The notes under the pieces were generated by a model. That model searched no databases, had not been told where the DNA came from, and was given only the letters and a program-made list of their open reading frames with translations. Positions 48,052 to 58,009 of a stretch of 64,000 bases of DNA are shown one piece after another. The position numbers and the translations under genes are program-made. Source of the stretch: Gemmatimonas sp. (lineage in GTDB: Bacteria; Gemmatimonadota; Gemmatimonadetes; Gemmatimonadales; Gemmatimonadaceae); NCBI GenBank assembly GCA_023910675.1, contig JAAVWC010000013.1, positions 60,609 through 124,608 on the forward strand, given 5' to 3'. Every line of letters begins with the position of its first letter. Position 1 is the stretch's first letter.

Positions 48052-49368
48052 TCAGGTCGTCGACTTCGCCCCAGCGCGCGCTGCCACGAAATAAAACGCC
48101 GTCGCCACCGCCAACGTGAGCAGCAACACCGTCCACTCGGCCTGCGTGATGCTCGTGAGCAACCACGCAATGAGGCCAATGGTAATGAACGGGACCAGCG
48201 GCCCACCTGGCACCGAGAACGGCACCGCGCCCTCCTGACGGATGCCGCGCTTGCGCAGCATGAACGTGGCCGCCGCACAACCGGCGTAGAGCAACAGTGC
48301 TGCGAGATTGGAAATCACGGCGAGCTGCTCGAACGAGTTGAACACCGCGAGCGCACACACCAGGATCGTCTGAATGACGATCGCCACGTGCGGCGTGCGA
48401 TACTGCGGATGCACGGAGCCCACCACCTTGGGCAGCAGACCGTCTTCGGCAAAGCGGAACAGCGCACGTGGTACCGCGAGCGTCATGCCGCTTACATAGC
48501 CGAACATCGAAATCGACGCACCCACCAACAGCAGCAGGCGACCGGGCGCACCGAGGAATGATTCCGCGGCGAACGCCAGCGGCGCCGTCGTGCTGGTGGC
48601 GAGCGACGCCCCGAGCAATCCTTCGGCCACAAGGTGCACCGCGAGATACAGCAGCGTGACGCCGATCATCGCAATGGCGAGTGCGCGCGGCACCGTTCGC
48701 GCCGGATCGCGCACTTCACCGCTGGGCACGAGCGCCGTCTCCACACCGCTGAACGCGAACACCAGCACGATGGCTGCGCGCGCGAGGCTCGACGGTCCCG
48801 GCATCTCGGTGATCGCGAGATTCTCCGGCTGAATGAAGAACACACCAATCGCGACGAACGCGATGAGCGGCAGCAGCTTCGCAATGGACGCCACGACAAT
48901 CAGCTTCGTGCCTTGCTCCACGCCGCGCATGTTCACCAGCGCCAGCACGGTGAACATGGTGACCAGAACCGGTACTCGAAGTGACGGCATGTTGAACAGT
49001 GCACCCAGCCCCTCGGCAAACGCCGATGACACACCGGCTACGGCCGTCGTACCAAGCATCCAAAGCAACACGCCAGCCAGAAAGCCGACGTAGCGCCCGA
49101 AGACCGCCTCCACATACGCGTACGGTCCGCCGGTGAGCGTGATGCGGCTCCCCGCTTCGGCAAAACAAAGCACCACGAAGCCCATCACCGCCGCGCAAAT
49201 GAGATACACGAACGGCGCGGCGGGACCAGCCGCAGCGGCCGCGCCTGCGGGCAAACGGAAAATGCCGCCACCGACGGTGACGTTGAAGATGCTGGCCGCG
49301 AGGGCCCAAACGCCAACCGCGCGGACCAGTGCTGGTCCGCGCGGTGACGTTGCTGTCGTTGATGTCAC
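48052..49368 (-). CDS. APC-superfamily amino acid permease
   Basis: 438 residues with 12 TM segments. TM1 has the glycine-rich substrate motif (WALAASIFNVTVGGGIFRLP), followed by FVVLCFAEAGSRITLTGGPY, TM6 FAFSGVETALVPSGEVRDPARTVPR and SISMFGYVSGMTLAVPRALF. It is most similar in pattern to the basic/neutral amino acid transporters with a Leu-rich C-terminus (LLLTLAVATAFYFVAARAG). The substrate is not predictable. It lies immediately downstream of the pyrophosphatase gene (3 bp gap), so the two are probably co-transcribed. It is only distantly related to the permease at 43456. Confidence 0.9.
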   Translation of the reverse strand: MTSTTATSPRGPALVRAVGVWALAASIFNVTVGGGIFRLPAGAAAAAGPAAPFVYLICAAVMGFVVLCFAEAGSRITLTGGPYAYVEAVFGRYVGFLAGVLLWMLGTTAVAGVSSAFAEGLGALFNMPSLRVPVLVTMFTVLALVNMRGVEQGTKLIVVASIAKLLPLIAFVAIGVFFIQPENLAITEMPGPSSLARAAIVLVFAFSGVETALVPSGEVRDPARTVPRALAIAMIGVTLLYLAVHLVAEGLLGASLATSTTAPLAFAAESFLGAPGRLLLLVGASISMFGYVSGMTLAVPRALFRFAEDGLLPKVVGSVHPQYRTPHVAIVIQTILVCALAVFNSFEQLAVISNLAALLLYAGCAAATFMLRKRGIRQEGAVPFSVPGGPLVPFITIGLIAWLLTSITQAEWTVLLLTLAVATAFYFVAARAGAKSTT

Positions 49369-49371
49369 GAA

Positions 49372-51438
49372 TTACGCCTTGGTGAGCAACGGAATGAGCA
49401 GCAATGCCACGATGTTGATGATCTTGATGAGCGGGTTGATGGCCGGACCCGCCGTATCCTTGTACGGATCGCCCACCGTATCGCCGGTCACCGCGGCCTT
49501 GTGGGCTTCGCTGCCCTTGCCGCCGTGGTGGCCTTCTTCGATGTACTTCTTGGCGTTGTCCCACGCGCCACCGCCCGTGCACATCGAGATGGCCACGAAG
49601 AGGCCCGTCACGATCGTTCCCATGAGCAGGCCGCCGAGCGCCGCGCCACCGAGCACCACCCCCACGATGATCGGAATCACCAGGGGCAGCAGCGACGGGA
49701 GAATCATTTCGCGAATGGCGGCCTTGGTGAGCAGATCCACCGCGCGATCGTACTGCGGCTTCTGCGTCCCCTTCATGATGCCCGGCAGTTCGCGGAACTG
49801 ACGACGCACTTCCTGCACCACCGCGCCGGCCGCGCGACCCACGGCCTGCATGGCCGCCGCACCGAACAGATACGGAATCATGCCGCCAATGAGCAAACCG
49901 ATCACGACCTTGGGATCGTCGATCGAGAAGTTCACCGGCCCGCCCAGATGTTCGCCCAGCTTGCTGCTGTAATCGGCGAAGAGCACCAGCGCCGCGAGTC
50001 CGGCCGAGCCGATAGCGTAGCCCTTCGTGACGGCCTTCGTGGTGTTACCCACGGCGTCGAGCGCGTCGGTGATCTTGCGGATTTCCGGACCGAGATGGCT
50101 CATCTCGGCGATACCACCGGCGTTGTCCGTAATGGGACCGTACGCGTCGAGCGCGACGATGACACCGGCCATGGAGAGCATGGACGTGGCGGCAATCGCG
50201 ATACCGTACAGGCCGGCGATCTGGAAGCAGAAGTAGATCGCGGCAGCGACGACGAGCACCGGCGCGGCCGTCGACTTCATGGAGACCGCAAGACCGGCAA
50301 TCACGTTCGTGCCATGACCCGTCTCGGACGCCTTGGCGATCTGACGCACCGGGCCGTATTCCGTGGCCGTGTAGTACTCGGTGATCACCACGAGCGCGGC
50401 GGTGAGGCCGAGGCCGATCATCGCGCAGAGGAACAGGTTGGTGCCCAGTTCACCCGGGAACATCGCCTGCGTCACGAAGAAGAATGCGATGGCCGCGAGC
50501 ACGCCGGCGACGATCAGGCCGCGATAGAGCGCGTTCATGATCTTGCCGCCCGGCTTCACGCTCACGAAGAACGTACCGATGATGGAGGCGGGAATGGACA
50601 CCGCGCCGAGCACCAGCGGATACATGACACCGGTGTTGCCATACGTCGAGAAACCGAGACCGGCCACGAGCATCGCGGCAATCACGGTCACGGCATACGT
50701 CTCGAACAGGTCGGCGGCCATACCGGCGCAATCGCCGACGTTGTCACCGACGTTGTCGGCGATCACGGCGGGGTTACGCGGATCGTCTTCGGGAATGCCC
50801 GCTTCGACTTTGCCGACGAGGTCGGCGCCGACGTCAGCCCCCTTCGTGAAGATGCCGCCGCCCAGTCGCGCGAAGATGGAGATGAGCGACGAGCCGAAGG
50901 CGAGACCGATCATCGGCTCGAGCGCCGCCTTCACGGCGGCCTCTCCGGTGTTGTTGCCGATCACCACCATGTAGAAGCCGGCGACGCCCAACAGGCCGAG
51001 GCCGACGACGAGCATGCCCGTGATGGCGCCGCCCTTGAAGGAGATGTTGAGGGCCGCGTTGAGACCGATCGTGGCTGCCTGCGCCGTGCGCGAGTTGGCG
51101 CGCACCGACACGAACATGCCAATGAAACCGGCCGCACCGGAAAGCACCGCGCCGATCGCAAAGCCGATCGCGGTCATCCAGCTGCCAAGGCCGGCGCCGA
51201 CGGCGACGAAGAGGACGGCGCCGACGAGCGCGATGGTGGTGTATTGACGCTTGAGATAGGCGTCCGCGCCGACCTGAATGGCGCCGGCGATCTCCTGCAT
51301 GCGCTCATTGCCGGCAGGCTGGGCAATGATCCAGCGCGCCGAAACGATGCCGTACACAATGGCGATCGCGGCGCAGCCAAGCGCGAGGATGAGGGCGTAC
51401 TGCTCGAGCACGTATGGGTGGGTGGGAGGAAATGGCAC
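49372..51438 (-). CDS. hppA: Membrane-bound H+-translocating pyrophosphatase (K+-independent type)
   Basis: 688 residues with about 16 TM segments. It couples PPi hydrolysis to proton pumping across the inner membrane. The conserved cytosolic active-site motifs are [53 protein letters not shown] and [20 protein letters not shown]. In the ion-specificity motif [18 protein letters not shown] the first diagnostic position is Lys (about K468), which marks the K+-independent proton-pumping subfamily; K+-dependent enzymes have Ala there. The start [14 protein letters not shown] at 51438 is kept as the first ATG. The long antisense open frame over this gene is a composition artefact. Confidence 0.94.
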   Translation of the reverse strand: MPFPPTHPYVLEQYALILALGCAAIAIVYGIVSARWIIAQPAGNERMQEIAGAIQVGADAYLKRQYTTIALVGAVLFVAVGAGLGSWMTAIGFAIGAVLSGAAGFIGMFVSVRANSRTAQAATIGLNAALNISFKGGAITGMLVVGLGLLGVAGFYMVVIGNNTGEAAVKAALEPMIGLAFGSSLISIFARLGGGIFTKGADVGADLVGKVEAGIPEDDPRNPAVIADNVGDNVGDCAGMAADLFETYAVTVIAAMLVAGLGFSTYGNTGVMYPLVLGAVSIPASIIGTFFVSVKPGGKIMNALYRGLIVAGVLAAIAFFFVTQAMFPGELGTNLFLCAMIGLGLTAALVVITEYYTATEYGPVRQIAKASETGHGTNVIAGLAVSMKSTAAPVLVVAAAIYFCFQIAGLYGIAIAATSMLSMAGVIVALDAYGPITDNAGGIAEMSHLGPEIRKITDALDAVGNTTKAVTKGYAIGSAGLAALVLFADYSSKLGEHLGGPVNFSIDDPKVVIGLLIGGMIPYLFGAAAMQAVGRAAGAVVQEVRRQFRELPGIMKGTQKPQYDRAVDLLTKAAIREMILPSLLPLVIPIIVGVVLGGAALGGLLMGTIVTGLFVAISMCTGGGAWDNAKKYIEEGHHGGKGSEAHKAAVTGDTVGDPYKDTAGPAINPLIKIINIVALLLIPLLTKA

Positions 51439-51594
51439 GGGCCCCGGGGAAATCGGGGCGGTTTGGGGATATCCCGTAGAAAATCACCGCCTGAGCGGGA
51501 TGTTGCCAGTAGCGCCACGCATAAAGGCGGGCGCGCGTTCCGCGTTAGATTAGCCCCGTTGACGTCGCTTGCTCCGTCCTTCCTCCCCACCGTC

Positions 51595-53466
51595 ATGCCT
51601 TCCACATTGCGCGCCGCCGCCATTCCGGCCGCCTTGCTCCTCGGCGTCTTCGCCGCTTGCCGCCCCTCCGCGTCACCCGCGACGGCCCCTGCTGGCACCG
51701 CTGCCCTCCCCGCGCCCTACATCATCACCGATGGTCAGTCGCAGGTGGTCCCCGCCTTCGCCGACACCACGCAGTGGATCCGGGAGCGACTCTGGGTGGA
51801 GACGGAGTTCGACTCCGACTCCGACGGCAAGCGGGATCGGGTGCACGTGGACGTCACCCGGCCGGGCCCGACGGCCGCCGGCCTCAAGGTCCCCGTGGTG
51901 TACGAAACGAGCCCGTACTTCGCGGGGACCGATCCGGACGAAGGGCTCTACTGGCCCGTGAAGCAGGAGCTTGGAGACACCGCCCCCACCCGCAAGCTCG
52001 GCAAGGGCGCCCCCTTCAACCCGGGGCGCACACGCATCGCCAACTCGCAGGTGCGCAACTGGGTGCCGCGCGGCTTTGCCGTGGTGCATTCGGAATCGCC
52101 GGGCACCGGGCTCAGCCAGGGGTGCGTCACCATTGGCGGCATGAACGAGTCGCTGGCCCCCAAGGCGGTCATTGACTGGCTCAATGGACGCGCCAAGGGG
52201 TTCACGACGATTGACGGCAGCGCCGAAGTGAAGGCCACCTGGTCGACGGGGAAAGTCGGCATGACCGGCACGTCGTTCAACGGCACCCTGCCGGTGGCCG
52301 TGGCGACCACAGGCGTGAAGGGGCTCGAGGCGATCATCCCCGTGTCCCCCAACAACTCGTACTACCGCTACTACCGCTCCAACGGCCTCGTGCGTAGCCC
52401 GGGTGGGTATCTGGGTGAAGACGTCGACGTGCTCTACGACTTCGTGCAGAGCGGCCGTACGGAAACGCGCGCGCTGTGCCATCAAAAAGTGCGCGCCGAC
52501 ATTATCTGGAAGGGACTCGACCGTCGCACGGGTGACCTGAGCGACTTCTGGACGAAGCGTGACTACATCGAGCAGGCCAAGGGGATCAAGGCGGCGATGC
52601 TCACGGCGCACGGCTTCAACGACTGGAACGTGATGCCGTCGCACACGACGCTCATGGCCGATGCCGTGCGCGCGAACGGCGTGCCGGTGCAGATGTATTT
52701 CCACCAGGGCGGACATGGCGGCGAGCCGCCAATTGGCATGATGAACCGGTGGTTCACGCGCTATCTGCTGGGCGTGAACAATGGCGTCGAACGGGACCCG
52801 CGTTCGTACGTCGTGCGCGAGGGCGCGGCCCGCACGAGCCCCACGCCCTACGCCGCGTACCCGCATCCCGACGCGGCGCTGGTGTCGTTGTACCCGGTCA
52901 AGGGCGGTACGCAGGTGGGTGGACTCGCCTTTGCGCCGGTTGCGGGGCAGGGGAGCGAGGTGCTCACCGACGACGTGAACCAGAGCGGGGCGCAGCTCGC
53001 CACGGCGGCGTCGTCGAAAAACCGCCTCCTGTACGCCACCCCCGAGCTCAAGGCGCCGGTGCATCTGAGCGGCACCGCGCGGGTGAGCATCCGCGTGGCG
53101 TCGAGCAAGGCCGCCGCCAACCTGTCGGTGTGGCTCGTGGAACTGCCGTGGCCCGCCAACACCCGCGGCGCGATGGACCCCAATGGCATCATCACGCGCG
53201 GCTGGGCCGACCCGCAGAACGCCAAGTCGCTCCGCGTGAGCGAACCGCTGGTGCCCGGGCAGCCCGTGACGGTGACCTTCGACCTCGAGCCCGACGACCA
53301 GATCGTGCCCGCAGGCAAGCGCATCGGCCTCATGATTTTCTCGAGCGACAAGGACTTCACGCTGTGGCCGGCGCCGGGCACGGTGTTGACGGTAGACCTC
53401 GACGGGAGTTCCATGTCGTTGCCGGTGGTGGGAGGAAAGGGGGCACTCAACCGTGCGCTGCCTTGA
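51595..53466 (+). CDS. Xaa-Pro dipeptidyl-peptidase family (S15) lipoprotein
   Basis: 623 residues with lipobox VFAAC at about residue 20. The alpha/beta-hydrolase core has VPVVYETSPYFAG, GFAVVHSESPGTGLSQGC, the nucleophile elbow GMTGTSFNGTLPVA (about S227), AMLTAHGFNDWNVMP with the acid residue and the histidine in YFHQGGHGGEPP. The C-terminal jelly-roll typical of X-Pro DPP and cocaine-esterase relatives begins near LKAPVHLSGTARVSIR. It removes Xaa-Pro dipeptides from peptides in the envelope. Divergent from hppA with 156 bp between. ATG 51595 is chosen for the signal peptide; the frame is open far upstream only as antisense of hppA. Confidence 0.9.
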   Translation: MPSTLRAAAIPAALLLGVFAACRPSASPATAPAGTAALPAPYIITDGQSQVVPAFADTTQWIRERLWVETEFDSDSDGKRDRVHVDVTRPGPTAAGLKVPVVYETSPYFAGTDPDEGLYWPVKQELGDTAPTRKLGKGAPFNPGRTRIANSQVRNWVPRGFAVVHSESPGTGLSQGCVTIGGMNESLAPKAVIDWLNGRAKGFTTIDGSAEVKATWSTGKVGMTGTSFNGTLPVAVATTGVKGLEAIIPVSPNNSYYRYYRSNGLVRSPGGYLGEDVDVLYDFVQSGRTETRALCHQKVRADIIWKGLDRRTGDLSDFWTKRDYIEQAKGIKAAMLTAHGFNDWNVMPSHTTLMADAVRANGVPVQMYFHQGGHGGEPPIGMMNRWFTRYLLGVNNGVERDPRSYVVREGAARTSPTPYAAYPHPDAALVSLYPVKGGTQVGGLAFAPVAGQGSEVLTDDVNQSGAQLATAASSKNRLLYATPELKAPVHLSGTARVSIRVASSKAAANLSVWLVELPWPANTRGAMDPNGIITRGWADPQNAKSLRVSEPLVPGQPVTVTFDLEPDDQIVPAGKRIGLMIFSSDKDFTLWPAPGTVLTVDLDGSSMSLPVVGGKGALNRALP

Positions 53467-53533
53467 GTGCTCGCTGCTGAGATCTGAGTTCTGAGAGCTC
53501 AGACTCTGAGGCCAGACTTCAGAAATGCGCCTC

Positions 53534-53650
53534 GGATAGGCGTGAGAGTCGAGGAACGCAGCAGCGAGAAGCCAGGCCCCGCGGTGGCGGTTTCCCCAAC
53601 CGCCGGTCCTCGCCTCTCACTGCTGCGTTCCTCGACTCTCACGCCTATCC
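53534..53650. repeat. 117-bp palindrome with 55-bp arms
   Basis: Arms GGATAGGCGTGAGAGTCGAG-GAACGCAGCAG and continuation (53534-53593) pair with 53597-53650; the first 31 bases are perfectly complementary. The centre is a second small hairpin GGCGGTT-TCCCC-AACCGCC. On both sides lie clusters of GACTCTC/GAGTTCTGAG-type words (53470-53520 and 53651-53705) that extend the symmetry loosely. It occupies most of the 326-bp gap between the S15 and GH3 genes and may terminate the S15 transcript. Confidence 0.85.
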
Positions 53651-53792
53651 AGAGCTCGACTCTGAACTCTCGACTCTCGACTCTCAGGACTGAGTTCTCA
53701 GAGAGCGCGCGGCGGAAACTCCGCTCCCCCGTGTACATTTGACGGGTCTCCGGCGCCCTGCGCCCCAGTTGTGTCCCTCCGAAGATCTCTCC

Positions 53793-55688
53793 ATGGCGCG
53801 CGCTTGGTTGTCCCCTCTCTGCACCCTGCTGGCGGTTGGTTGTGTGTCGGCCGCTGGCGCTGGACCCACGGCATCTACGACGCCGGCACCGGCGGGTACG
53901 CCCGCCGCGGCTCCCCGCGAGGCGAAGGCCCGCGACGCCCTCTCGCGGGAGGCGTGGGCCGACTCGGTGCTCTCCACCCTCTCGCTGCGCCAGAAAGTGG
54001 CGCAGATGGTGTGGGTGTGGACGCTAGGCGACTATACCGCCACCGATAACCCGGTCTACGCAGCCATCGAGCGGCAGGTCATCGACCTCGAACTCGGCGG
54101 GATCATCGTGTCCGTGGGTGGTCCCATGGATATCGCCACCAAGCTCAACGCGCTGCAGCGCGCGGCTCGGCTGCCGTTGCTCATCGGGGCCGATCTCGAA
54201 ACCGGCGCGGCGTTCCGCGCGCGCGGGGGATGGTTCCTCCCCAACGCGATCGAACTTGGCGGGGCAACGTCGTTTCCGTATCAGATGGGGATTGGCGCGA
54301 CGCGCGATCCCAAGCTCGCGTACGAAATGGGACGCGTGACGGCGGTCGAGGGGCGGGCGATGGGCATTCACATGGCCTTCGCGCCCGTGCTCGACGTCAA
54401 CAACAATCCCAAGAACCCGGTCATCAGTGCGCGCTCGTTCGGTGAAGACGCGGCGCTCGTGTCGGAGATGGGGACGGCGCTCGTGCGCGGCATTCAGGAG
54501 AACGGGATGCTCGCCACCGGCAAGCACTTCCCGGGACACGGCGACACCGAACAGAACTCACACCTGGAGCTTTCGCGGGTGAACGTGTCGCGCGCGCGGC
54601 TCGACAGTGTGGAGCTGCGCCCGTTTCAGGCGGCGATCAATGCCGGGCTGCGCGGCATCATGACCTTCCACGGAGACCTGCCGGCGCTCGACACCACGCA
54701 CACGGCGGCCACCTTGAGCGCCGCCGTGATGACCGATCTGTTGCGCACGCAGATGAAGTTCAACGGTCTGCTGGTGACCGACGCGCTCGACATGAACGGT
54801 GTCCTTGGGGGGATGACCATGGGCGAGGCCACGCTGCGTGCGGTGGAGGCCGGCAATGATGTGCTGCTCATGCCCTCCGACGCCAAGGTCTCCATTCAGT
54901 CGGTGGTCGATGCCGTGCAGCAGGGGCGCATCACGGAGGCGCGCATCAATGCGTCGGTGAAGAAACTGCTCATGGCCAAGCACGAGTTCGAGTTGCACCG
55001 CACTCGCGTGGTCGACGTCGACAGCGTGCGGGCCACAGTCGGGACACTCGCGAACCAGGCGTCCGCGCGCGACGCGGCGGCGAAGGCCATTACCCTCGTG
55101 CGCGATTCGCTCTCGCTGGTGCCCTTCAAGATGGCGCGTGACGCGAAGGTCGTGAGCATCACGGTGTCCTCGCGCGTGGACCTCGGGGCGGGGCGTGGCT
55201 TCGATGCTGAATTGCGCGGTGCCTATCCCAACCTGCTGTCGCTGACCCTCACCCCCGAGGTCGTCGCCGAAGCGACCGCGGGGGCTGCGGCCGGCATTGC
55301 CGGCGGGTATCGCGTGACGCCCGATCCCACCATTCTCCCCGCATCGGTGCAGAATGCGCTCGCCATTGCGCGCGGCGCCGACGTGGTGCTGGTGTCGAGC
55401 TATATCGGGGCCTCAACGAATACCGCGTCGATGGTCCCCACCAAGGGATTGCCAGAGTTGCTTACGGCACTGCGGGATGCAAAAACCAAGGTGGTGTTGG
55501 TGAGCTTCAACAACCCGTATTTGCAATTGGGGCTGCCGCTCACGGAAGCGCACGTCATTGCGTGGAGCCCGTGGACGATGTCGCAGCGTGCCGCCGCACG
55601 TGCACTGCTCGGACGTGCACCGATTACCGGCAAGCTGCCCATCTCGTTGCCTGGTGTTGCCCGCTTTGGCGACGGCATCTTGCGCTGA
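53793..55688 (+). CDS. Glycoside hydrolase family 3 (beta-N-acetylhexosaminidase-like) lipoprotein
   Basis: 631 residues with lipobox LAVGC at about residue 17. GH3 catalytic domain: LIGADLETGAAFRARGG, GIHMAFAPVLDVNNNPKNPV, the NagZ-like GKHFPGHGDTEQNSHLEL (His-Asp general acid loop) and the nucleophile in LLVTDALDMNGVLGG (about D330). A C-terminal alpha/beta sandwich follows (ADVVLVSSYIGASTNTASMV). The KHFPGHGDT loop places it with the beta-N-acetylglucosaminidases that recycle peptidoglycan, with the extra domain seen in two-domain members. It would be anchored in the envelope. ATG 53793; the frame is open to 53739 without a signal. Confidence 0.9.
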   Translation: MARAWLSPLCTLLAVGCVSAAGAGPTASTTPAPAGTPAAAPREAKARDALSREAWADSVLSTLSLRQKVAQMVWVWTLGDYTATDNPVYAAIERQVIDLELGGIIVSVGGPMDIATKLNALQRAARLPLLIGADLETGAAFRARGGWFLPNAIELGGATSFPYQMGIGATRDPKLAYEMGRVTAVEGRAMGIHMAFAPVLDVNNNPKNPVISARSFGEDAALVSEMGTALVRGIQENGMLATGKHFPGHGDTEQNSHLELSRVNVSRARLDSVELRPFQAAINAGLRGIMTFHGDLPALDTTHTAATLSAAVMTDLLRTQMKFNGLLVTDALDMNGVLGGMTMGEATLRAVEAGNDVLLMPSDAKVSIQSVVDAVQQGRITEARINASVKKLLMAKHEFELHRTRVVDVDSVRATVGTLANQASARDAAAKAITLVRDSLSLVPFKMARDAKVVSITVSSRVDLGAGRGFDAELRGAYPNLLSLTLTPEVVAEATAGAAAGIAGGYRVTPDPTILPASVQNALAIARGADVVLVSSYIGASTNTASMVPTKGLPELLTALRDAKTKVVLVSFNNPYLQLGLPLTEAHVIAWSPWTMSQRAAARALLGRAPITGKLPISLPGVARFGDGILR

Positions 55689-55726
55689 GCACCGACACCT
55701 CACCAACCACCTTACTCGACCTCATC

Positions 55727-56104
55727 ATGCGCTCACGGGTCCCCTCCGCCATCGTTGTCGCGTCGCTTGCCCTCTCAGCGACCGCGCTCGTCGCGCAGCA
55801 GCACGCGACCGACCTCACCGGCACCTGGACCTTCAAGGTGGTGACCGAGAACGGCACGGGCACGCCCACGGTCACCATGCGACAGAAGGGCGACTCGCTG
55901 TCCGGGACCTACGAGTCGGCGCGCATGGGCGCGTTGCCGTTCAAGGGCACCGTGAAAGGCAAGACCTTTACGTTTGCCGTGAATACTGCGGGCGGCGCGA
56001 CGCTGACGTTCAACGGCACCATCGTGACCGATGATGCCGTGAGCGGTGAGGTCGATTTTGGCGGACAGGGTGGCGCGACGTTCAGCGGGGAACGGAAGAA
56101 GTAG
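55727..56104 (+). CDS. Small secreted beta-barrel-like protein, unknown function
   Basis: 125 residues with a signal peptide ending near ALVAQQ. The mature domain is a run of short beta strands with alternating Gly/Thr: DLTGTWTFKVVTENGTGTPT, MRQKGDSLSGTYESARMGA, FKGTVKGKTFTFAVNTAGGA and ATFSGERKK. It resembles small secreted domains found in many Gram-negative genomes, with no known activity. It lies 38 bp after the GH3 gene and is probably co-transcribed. Its last 23 bases overlap the convergent gene at 56082. Confidence 0.72.
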   Translation: MRSRVPSAIVVASLALSATALVAQQHATDLTGTWTFKVVTENGTGTPTVTMRQKGDSLSGTYESARMGALPFKGTVKGKTFTFAVNTAGGATLTFNGTIVTDDAVSGEVDFGGQGGATFSGERKK

Positions 56105-57161
56105 CACCGGAAGCCGTCGCGTCGGGCGTGACCGGCACACCGCACTGCGGGCAGTACGGATAAAAGGCGTTCTTCTTCGTCGTGCAGCTGGTACAGGTAT
56201 CGAAGAGGCCAAGCCCGCAGTGCACGCAAAAGTTCGCGGGGCCGTTCGGCCCTTTGGCGATGCCGCGTTCGCAGCCTGGGCACACCCCGCCATCGATGCG
56301 CTTGATCGCGGCGTCGTACGGCACGGAGCGGCGGCGCTCTGCCTCGCTCTTCTGCTCTTCCCGCTGCCGCCGCTCGAGGTAGCGCCGCATGGCGCGAATG
56401 ATGTACACGCCCGCGACGGCCGACGCGACAATGCCCACGCCGTAGCGCACATAGCCGCCGTAGCTCGGCAGATATGGCACGAGCTCGACGAAGAACGCGA
56501 ACAGCGCAAAGAGCGCGAAGCCGCGCCACAGGGGCCAATACTCACTGCGACGCTTGCGCGCGACAAGCCATCCGGCCAGCAGCAGGAGCGGCAGCGTGAG
56601 GGCTAGCCGGATGCCGAACGTGCGCAGCTCCTGCGTGAATGCGGCCCGCTCGAACGGCGCGCGCGCGGCGGTCTCGAGCGCCGCTTCCTGCTCGCGCACC
56701 TCGCTCCTCGCCTGACTGACGGCCAGCAAATCGGCATCGAGTCGCTCCACCACCGATTCCGCCGAACGCTCAACGCCCTTGAGCGAGTCGAGCACGCGTG
56801 TGCGCGACAACACGTCGGGGTCCTGCGTCGGATCGGTCGTCGCCGTCCGCGTGGCAATCCACGCATCGAACTGTTCGCGCTGCGCCGTCCACGCATTGCG
56901 CGACGCGATGAGCGTCTGTTGGGCGCGGGCGTGTTCGTCCTGCAGGCGAGACGACTGCGACACCAGCGAATCACGCCGCAACTGCAACCGCGCCGACGTG
57001 ACGGGGTCGATGAAGTCGCGAATGGAGAGTGAACGGTCCACGCCGGGCAGCTCGCCGACGATCTTGCCGCCTAGCCCGATCAGAAAACTCGCGAACACGA
57101 TGGAGACGACCCACATCGCCATCGCGAACAAGCGTTCCGGTACCCGCAAGAATCCGAACAT
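56082..57161 (-). CDS. Membrane protein with coiled coil and C-terminal double zinc ribbon
   Basis: 359 residues: TM1 at about 13-33 (AMWVVSIVFASFLIGLGG), a long helical coiled-coil region at about 50-170 (LRRDSLVSQSSRLQDEHARA, RSEVREQEAALETAARA), then three TM segments between about 180 and 256. After a basic stretch (RYLERRQREEQKSEAERRR) come two zinc ribbons with CPGC, CVHCG, CTSC and CPQC. The coiled coil is likely periplasmic and the ribbons cytosolic. No enzymatic domain was found. It is co-directional with the esterase gene, 3 bp downstream of it. Confidence 0.75.
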   Translation of the reverse strand: MFGFLRVPERLFAMAMWVVSIVFASFLIGLGGKIVGELPGVDRSLSIRDFIDPVTSARLQLRRDSLVSQSSRLQDEHARAQQTLIASRNAWTAQREQFDAWIATRTATTDPTQDPDVLSRTRVLDSLKGVERSAESVVERLDADLLAVSQARSEVREQEAALETAARAPFERAAFTQELRTFGIRLALTLPLLLLAGWLVARKRRSEYWPLWRGFALFALFAFFVELVPYLPSYGGYVRYGVGIVASAVAGVYIIRAMRRYLERRQREEQKSEAERRRSVPYDAAIKRIDGGVCPGCERGIAKGPNGPANFCVHCGLGLFDTCTSCTTKKNAFYPYCPQCGVPVTPDATASGATSSVPR

Positions 57162-57164
57162 CGG

Positions 57165-57905
57165 TCAGTCTCCGCTGATGAGCTGTGACGCAAGATCACT
57201 AACTTCATTGCACACGAGTTGCACGTCGACCTGTTCGATGGGGTGGGGCACGTCGGGGAGCAAGGACGCACGCGCGCGCGGCAAATGCGCAGCGGCCGTG
57301 ACGGCGTCGTCGAGCGACACGGACTCGTCGCGTCCGCCGACCAGCAGATGGACGGGACAGTGTATTGACCCGAACAGCGTGTTGGTGAGCAGCGGCTCGT
57401 CGCCGAGGTCGCGCAGCAGGCCGGCGGTTCGGGTCAGCACTTGCTCCCACCCTCCGGCGCCGTCATGCCGTGCGGCCAGTGCCGCCGCATAGGCGGGGAG
57501 TTTGGCGCTGATCACTTGCGGGTCGAGGCGCGAGGCCACCGCTGCGGCGATGGTCGGCGTCCAGTGCAGCATCGTCCCCAACGTGACAATGCCTCCGATC
57601 GTCCCCGGCGCGAGGTGCTCGAGAAGGAGCGCCACATAGCCGCCCATGGAGTAGCCGAACACGACCGGCCGCACGAGCCCCGTATCGTGGATGGCCGACT
57701 GCAGGGCCAGCGCAAAGGTGCGCAGGTCGAAGGCGGTCTGGGCGGCCAGCGTCGTGTGCCCATGGCCCGGCAACTCCACCGCACGCACCTCGGCGTAGCG
57801 ACGCTGGGCGCGCAACGCCTCCACGACCGGCTGCATCTGGGCCGCGCTCCCGAGCGCACCGTGCAGGACCACGACCGACGGGACGAGCGGTTGAGAGGGA
57901 CTCAT
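57165..57905 (-). CDS. Alpha/beta hydrolase (esterase-like)
   Basis: 246 residues with no signal peptide. Core motifs: VVVLHGALGSAAQM (HG oxyanion), VELPGHGHTT, nucleophile elbow FGYSMGGYVALLLEHL, acid region LLVGGRDESVSLDDAV and histidine in LPDVPHPIEQVD. The pattern fits the MenH/BioH-like carboxylesterase branch, but no menaquinone or biotin genes are nearby. ATG at 57905. It forms a unit with the zinc-ribbon membrane gene downstream and is divergent from the FHA gene across 104 bp. Confidence 0.83.
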   Translation of the reverse strand: MSPSQPLVPSVVVLHGALGSAAQMQPVVEALRAQRRYAEVRAVELPGHGHTTLAAQTAFDLRTFALALQSAIHDTGLVRPVVFGYSMGGYVALLLEHLAPGTIGGIVTLGTMLHWTPTIAAAVASRLDPQVISAKLPAYAAALAARHDGAGGWEQVLTRTAGLLRDLGDEPLLTNTLFGSIHCPVHLLVGGRDESVSLDDAVTAAAHLPRARASLLPDVPHPIEQVDVQLVCNEVSDLASQLISGD

Positions 57906-58009
57906 GCCTCATGAATAACACTGCGCCCTCCCCGCACGACAGCGTGGATATACATTTCCAGCTCTGTCCTCACGCTCGTTGAGCGTCCCCCTGCGTCCGT
58001 GAATCGCGA

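Noticed and set aside
49501..51594. Open frame of about 700 codons on the plus strand opposite hppA, fused in frame to the S15 peptidase
   Set aside because: It is the antisense of a perfectly conserved pyrophosphatase; the composition is Arg/His/Gly-rich with no family character. The peptidase has its own signal peptide at 51595.
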